DNA of 9,266 nucleotides from Azoarcus sp. (GTDB lineage: Bacteria; Pseudomonadota; Gammaproteobacteria; Burkholderiales; Rhodocyclaceae): assembly GCA_031258035.1 (NCBI GenBank), contig JAIRNL010000197.1:1-9266 (forward strand), given 5' to 3'. Shown piece after piece: positions 6,601 to 9,266 of this stretch (positions are counted from its first letter, which is position 1; the number at the start of each line of letters is the position of its first letter). The translations under genes and the position numbers were made by a program. Below the pieces are notes generated by a model that had not been told where the DNA came from, did not search any database, and saw only the letters and a list, made by a program, of their open reading frames with translations.

Positions 6601-7950
6601 GTCAGCCGCCTCGCGCCGCTGGAGGGCGGATTCTCGCTGCCGATCCCGGTGCTTGCCGGCGAGCATGTCACCACGCCCGCCGTGAAAGTGCAGGACGGCC
6701 GCGCCCTGGCTGTATTCGCCGCCAACGCGGCAACCGCTTCCTGGACATCGCGCCTCGACAGGGCGGAGACGCTCGAACTCGTGGCGCCCCCCCTGTCGGA
6801 ACGCGCCGAAACCTGGCTCGTCACCGTAAATCCTTCGTGGCACCTGGAATGGAATGGCGTGCCGGTGACGCTCGACGATGGCGACGGCGACGGCGACGAT
6901 GGCAGGCAGGCCGTATTCGCGTTCCACCCCCTGCCGGGCGAAAGGCTGACGCTCACCGTGACCCAACCAGACAAAGTCGAAGGCAGCGTGCTGGCTATCG
7001 ACCACGTGACGCTGACGAGCAACATCGGGCAGCACGCCAGCGACTACGGGCTCGATTTCACCCTGCGGGCGAGCCAGGGGGGCGAACATCGCATCGCCCT
7101 GCCGCCGGGGCTGGAAGTGCTCGACGTGCAGCGCGGCGGCGTGCGCCTGAACCTCCAGGCGCGGGACGAACGCCTGAGCCTGCCGGTATCGCCGGGGACG
7201 AACAGCTACACGCTCAGGCTGCGCCAGCAGGGCGACATCGGCCTGGTTACAGCCAGCCCCGCCATCGACCTGGGATTGCCGGTCGCCAATGTCGCCCTGC
7301 ACACCACCTTGGGCGGGCAACGCTGGGTACTGGCCACGGGCGGCCCCGCCGTCGGCCCGGCGGTACTCTATTGGGGCGAATTGCTGGTTGCGCTGGCTAT
7401 CGCCTTCCTGCTCGCGCGCAGCGGATGGACGTCGCTCGGCTACCGGGAGTGGTTCCTGCTCGTGCTCGGCTTTTCCACCTTCTCATGGCTGACGCTGATG
7501 CTCATCGCGCTCTGGCTCATCGTCATCGACTGGCGCGTGCGCGCGCTCTCGTGCGCCAGCTGGCTACCGTTGAAGTTCAACGCCATGCAGGCGGGGATCG
7601 CGGCATTGACCGCCCTCATGCTGGAAAAGCTCGTCGCCGCCATTCCGGTGGGGCTCCTTGGCACCCCCGACATGCGCATCAGCGCCCCCGGCCCTGGGGA
7701 ATTGAACTGGTTCGCCGACCAGGGCGGCCCGCTGCTGCCCGTCGCCAAAGTGCTCAGCCTGCCCATCTGGGTCTATCGCCTGCTCATGCTGGCCTGGGCG
7801 CTCTGGCTCGCCTACATCCTCATCCGCTGGCTGGGACGGGGACTCACCGCATGGCTACGGCACGGATACTGGAAAAAGATCGACCTGAAACGCCAGAAAG
7901 CGGAAAAACCGCCTCCCGGAGACGCGGCGGGAGAAAAAACACCGACATGA
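3658..7950 (+). CDS. Large multi-pass membrane protein with two duplicated halves, function unknown
   Basis: 1430 residues; I do not recognise the family. A signal peptide or anchor spans about 7-34 (hydrophobic LRAVALASVLSGAGATA, possible cleavage after 32). A beta-rich extracytoplasmic region follows (35-505), then helices near 507-527, 529-544, 551-568 and 577-596, a polar Ser/Pro linker, and helices near 714-735 and 762-780. The last ends in a signal-like AVAG before a second extracytoplasmic region (787-1230). The C-terminus has helices near 1240-1256, 1263-1291, 1303-1335 and 1369-1393 and a basic tail. The halves are related: VTVDGRPHPVL (113-123) against VRVDGAPHAVL (858-868), and VDLTLHLPHGYRLLAAPG (478-495) against VALHTTLGGQRWVLATGG (1211-1228). 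Each half starts with a Cys pair (C59/C71, C811/C815), possibly disulfides. Start: ATG 3658 has a weak GGATAAG; ATG 3673 has none. Roles in envelope or transport are possible but unproven. Confidence 0.88.
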   Translation: MNNHHMRKAGLFWNTLRAVALASVLSGAGATAQGAAVDVPDALKPWKAWALRGQEAWLCPEVAGKHDDAFCAWPGELKLEMREGGIQFTQTWEMRRESAAVLPGNREYWPQQVTVDGRPHPVLPHGADDAAPPVVWLTPGRHVLNGWIPWLERPQKLPVPKNVALISLFSGGKAVSPLARDETWLLLSNIGEAATERTRVEDSLDLQIYRKLSDGIPARLTTRVHFKVSGRARELSVPDILPPHFVPVGIASPWAARLDQEGRLLVQALPGQAEVEISARLDEPLQEVTPKLPPQREQEVWSYEAAPALRATAILPGDDGGAVAVDPSQAGVPPAWWSLPALAVSKGARLRVVERSRGQNERENQRLKLEREMWLDFSGKGFFARDRIEGSMRQGWRFDVARPYTLERADSLSVRAASAARGAAGSVAALLVTRGADERLTGIEWRQPQVTLNAGVRLNEGTFTRVPVTGWQQTFDDVDLTLHLPHGYRLLAAPGADEVSGNVWVEYWTILEIFLAAFFTLLAWRLFGVRGAAVAAAYLVLAMPEPSAPVRSFAIVVVLALLHRVMPEGRLRGMFRIGQYLALFCLVIAALVFLPAQIRYVLYPQLEGGIAVVVARDHPQAAEQLADAGDEAEVEMPAPATLSSSPAPTQKMRRSSSKPLPPVLRQRYAQSTVTQTGGGEPAWQLGKRYRLRWSGPVAATQDVRFLVSPPWLTRFLRLAMVALLGVLLWHLIRTVFPGCRPPPWLKLRTLFTAPRPPSATTAASLAGAGFVALLVAALGFPAPAVAGPASDFPPKELLDELKTRLLAPPECAPSCLAVAEARIEAEPRLLRVALTAHVGAPAALPLPEPDEHLDLRSVRVDGAPHAVLRFQGNSYVALPEGVRRLQIEYVPGGDTASLSFPLPPARVEFAGSGWLAEGIDESRLLSETLNFSRTEAEDVSTEHGGAGPATSQPDRASQQFPTFVHVRREIDLDLDWSVNTEVSRLAPLEGGFSLPIPVLAGEHVTTPAVKVQDGRALAVFAANAATASWTSRLDRAETLELVAPPLSERAETWLVTVNPSWHLEWNGVPVTLDDGDGDGDDGRQAVFAFHPLPGERLTLTVTQPDKVEGSVLAIDHVTLTSNIGQHASDYGLDFTLRASQGGEHRIALPPGLEVLDVQRGGVRLNLQARDERLSLPVSPGTNSYTLRLRQQGDIGLVTASPAIDLGLPVANVALHTTLGGQRWVLATGGPAVGPAVLYWGELLVALAIAFLLARSGWTSLGYREWFLLVLGFSTFSWLTLMLIALWLIVIDWRVRALSCASWLPLKFNAMQAGIAALTALMLEKLVAAIPVGLLGTPDMRISAPGPGELNWFADQGGPLLPVAKVLSLPIWVYRLLMLAWALWLAYILIRWLGRGLTAWLRHGYWKKIDLKRQKAEKPPPGDAAGEKTPT

Positions 7951-7959
7951 GGAAGACGG

Positions 7960-8379
7960 ATGCGGAATCTTGAAAAAACACTGGGCGCCCTGATCGACCA
8001 ACTGAACATGTCGATCGTGGGTTCCGTCGACGAGGACGGTTTTCCCAACGCCAAGGCGCTGCTCCAGCCGCGCAGGCGAGATGGCATCAAGACATTCTGG
8101 TTTGCCACCAACACCTCTTCGATGCGCGTGGCGCAATTTCGCGCCAATCCTCGGGCATGCCTGTATTTCTTCGACCGGCGCGCCTGCAAGGGCGTGATGT
8201 TGCGAGGCAATATGGCGGTGCTCGAAGACGACGCGACAAAAGAAATGCTATGGAAAGAAGGCGATATTCGCCACTATCACAAAGGCATGACCGACCCGGA
8301 CTATTGCGTCCTGAGATTCACCACGGTTTCGGGGCGTTATTACGTGGAGTTTTCTTCCAGGGATTTCACGGTGCCATGA
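7960..8379 (+). CDS. Pyridoxamine 5'-phosphate oxidase family (FMN split-barrel) protein
   Basis: This 139-residue protein has the compact split-barrel layout of the small PNPOx-like/general stress protein 26 group: an early strand MSIVGSVDEDGFPNAKALL (17-35), the FMN-site region FWFATNTSSMRVAQF with RANPRACLYFFD (46-72), and a strand GVMLRGNMAVLED (78-90). Members of this group usually bind FMN or another flavin; many have no known substrate, and this is not a biosynthetic PdxH, being much shorter and lacking its C-terminal region. It begins 9 nt after the stop of the large membrane-protein gene with an AGGAAG Shine-Dalgarno close to the ATG, so the two form an operon. Whether they share a function cannot be read from the sequence. 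Confidence 0.88.
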   Translation: MRNLEKTLGALIDQLNMSIVGSVDEDGFPNAKALLQPRRRDGIKTFWFATNTSSMRVAQFRANPRACLYFFDRRACKGVMLRGNMAVLEDDATKEMLWKEGDIRHYHKGMTDPDYCVLRFTTVSGRYYVEFSSRDFTVP

Positions 8380-8423
8380 ACCGGGCGGAAATCCGGTATG
8401 ATCCTTTTCCCCTGTTTTTGAAA

Positions 8424-8444
8424 AACCGTGCTTTCGCCACGGTT
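8424..8444. terminator. Hairpin between the flavoprotein and ACT-domain genes, terminator-like on the minus strand
   Basis: AACCGTG (8424-8430) and CACGGTT (8438-8444) form a perfect 7-bp stem with a 7-nt loop. On the minus strand the stem runs into TTTTTC, the form of an intrinsic terminator; on the plus strand it is preceded by A5 and followed by only TT. No minus-strand gene ends nearby, so it may stop antisense transcription, act weakly on the plus strand, or be a leader structure of the ACT gene. The rest of this spacer (8380-8466) holds a TATGAT box at 8397-8402 with no good -35. Confidence 0.35.
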
Positions 8445-8466
8445 GCGGCCGGAGGCCGGTATCGCC

Positions 8467-8892
8467 ATGGCAGTCGCGCAGATCAGCGTTTTTCTGGAAA
8501 GCCAGCCGGGACACCTGCAACGCGTCCTTGCCGCCTTTGAAGCCGCACGGCTCGATGTGCGCGGGTATTCGGTCTCCGATACCGGCGATTACGGGATCGC
8601 GCGCTTCATCCTGGACAAACCCGCCGAGGCGCTCGAAGTGCTGCGCGAGCAGGGGTGGGCCGCGACCCTGGCTGAAGTGCTCTGCCTGCGCCTGCCCGAC
8701 AGGCCGGGCGAACTGGCTCGCGTCATGGGCGCCATCGCGGCGGCGGGGCTGAACGTGCTCTACAGCTATTCCCTGATTTCGACCATCATTGCAATCCATG
8801 TCGACGATATCGCCTCCGCCGAAGCGGCCCTGGCTCACCAACCGGTCGACCTCGTATCGCAGGAAGAAATATCGGCATATGCCGACAACTGA
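8467..8892 (+). CDS. Tandem ACT-domain protein (COG4747 type)
   Basis: 141 residues that divide into two ACT domains, about 4-66 and 71-137. Each has the characteristic loop where the ligand-binding Gly sits: ESQPGHLQRVL (11-21) and PDRPGELARVM (77-87). ACT domains bind amino acids or related small molecules and signal to a partner. Stand-alone tandem ACT proteins are commonly encoded next to phenylacetate-CoA ligases, as here, where paaK begins about 43 nt downstream. A regulatory role in aryl-CoA or aromatic amino acid metabolism is therefore inferred. The start is ATG 8467, preceded by GGAGG (8451-8455) at a somewhat long 11-nt spacing. The in-frame GTG at 8428 was not used because it has no ribosome site and adds residues that are not part of the ACT fold. 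Confidence 0.88.
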   Translation: MAVAQISVFLESQPGHLQRVLAAFEAARLDVRGYSVSDTGDYGIARFILDKPAEALEVLREQGWAATLAEVLCLRLPDRPGELARVMGAIAAAGLNVLYSYSLISTIIAIHVDDIASAEAALAHQPVDLVSQEEISAYADN

Positions 8893-8934
8893 GCGGCACA
8901 ATGCAAAAGAATGATCTGAATGGATAGAACGCCC

Positions 8935-9266
8935 ATGCCGCAAGGGAATTTCTTCGCGCCTGAAATCGAAACCGCATCGCGTGAAACCATCCGCCGGATT
9001 CAATTCGAGAAACTCCGGAAACAACTCGCCTGGGCCCATGATCGGGTGCCCTGGTACAAGAAACGTTTCCAGGAACGCGGCCTGACACCGGACGACATTC
9101 GTTGTCTCGAAGACGTCAAATTGCTGCCATTCACCGACAAACAAGTCCTGCGCGACACCTACCCGTTCGGCCTGTGCGCCATTCCCCTCGACGACGTCGT
9201 CCGCCTGCATGCCTCCTCGGGGACGACCGGCAAACCCATCGTCGTCGGATACAGCCGGCGCGATCT
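8935..9266 (+). CDS. paaK: Phenylacetate-CoA ligase, N-terminal part (runs off the window)
   Basis: The 110 complete codons present match the start of PaaK-type adenylate-forming ligases: FFAPEIETASRE (6-17), IQFEKLRKQLAWAHDRVPWY (22-41), DVKLLPFTDKQVLRDTYPFG (60-79), and the ANL nucleotide-binding loop HASSGTTGKPIVVGYS (92-107). The enzyme activates phenylacetate (or a related aryl acid) with ATP and CoA to the acyl-CoA, through an acyl-adenylate, in the cytoplasm. Adjacent ACT protein suggests co-regulation; the 42-nt gap fits one operon. Start choice is uncertain: ATG 8935 has a weak GGATAG, while the in-frame ATG at 8920 lies immediately after a TGA and would add five residues. Most of the adenylation domain and the C-terminal domain lie outside. 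Aryl-acid specificity cannot be judged from this part. Confidence 0.92.
   Translation, partial: MPQGNFFAPEIETASRETIRRIQFEKLRKQLAWAHDRVPWYKKRFQERGLTPDDIRCLEDVKLLPFTDKQVLRDTYPFGLCAIPLDDVVRLHASSGTTGKPIVVGYSRRD

Noticed and set aside
8248..9210. Minus-strand 320-codon frame over the ACT and paaK genes
   Set aside because: It covers two confidently identified plus-strand genes and a spacer and has no recognisable features.

Overview
The window is GC-rich, densely coding chromosomal DNA from a proteobacterium. The gene content (an ATP-grasp/alpha-E pair behind a sigma-54 promoter, a phenylacetate-CoA ligase with an ACT-domain partner, a HigA/RelE-type toxin-antitoxin pair) fits an environmental betaproteobacterium, perhaps Rhodocyclales-like. 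That assignment is inference; there is no rRNA or tRNA to confirm it.

Layout. (1) 55-2443, minus strand: a two-gene operon of a circularly permuted ATP-grasp enzyme followed by an alpha-E domain protein, a conserved pair thought to make or modify a peptide-like product. Its leader holds a near-consensus sigma-54 -24/-12 element (2479-2495) and, about 87 bp upstream of the predicted start site, an NtrC-type palindrome GCACC-N5-GGTGC. This points to nitrogen-limitation control. (2) 2444-2829: spacer with those control sites and otherwise no gene I can support. (3) 2830-3499, minus strand: a type II toxin-antitoxin module, RelE-family toxin first and XRE antitoxin second, overlapping by 17 nt, with a 15-bp palindrome just upstream of the toxin gene. 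(4) 3658-8379, plus strand: a 1430-residue multi-pass membrane protein of unknown function, then after 9 nt a small FMN split-barrel (pyridoxamine-phosphate-oxidase-like) protein. The large protein is built from two related halves, each an extracytoplasmic beta-rich region followed by membrane helices. (5) 8467-9266, plus strand: a tandem ACT-domain protein, then the start of phenylacetate-CoA ligase (paaK), which runs off the window.

The two most notable items are the glnA-like promoter architecture in front of the ATP-grasp operon and the large duplicated membrane protein, whose family I do not recognise. No CRISPR array, insertion sequence, RNA gene or phage gene was seen.
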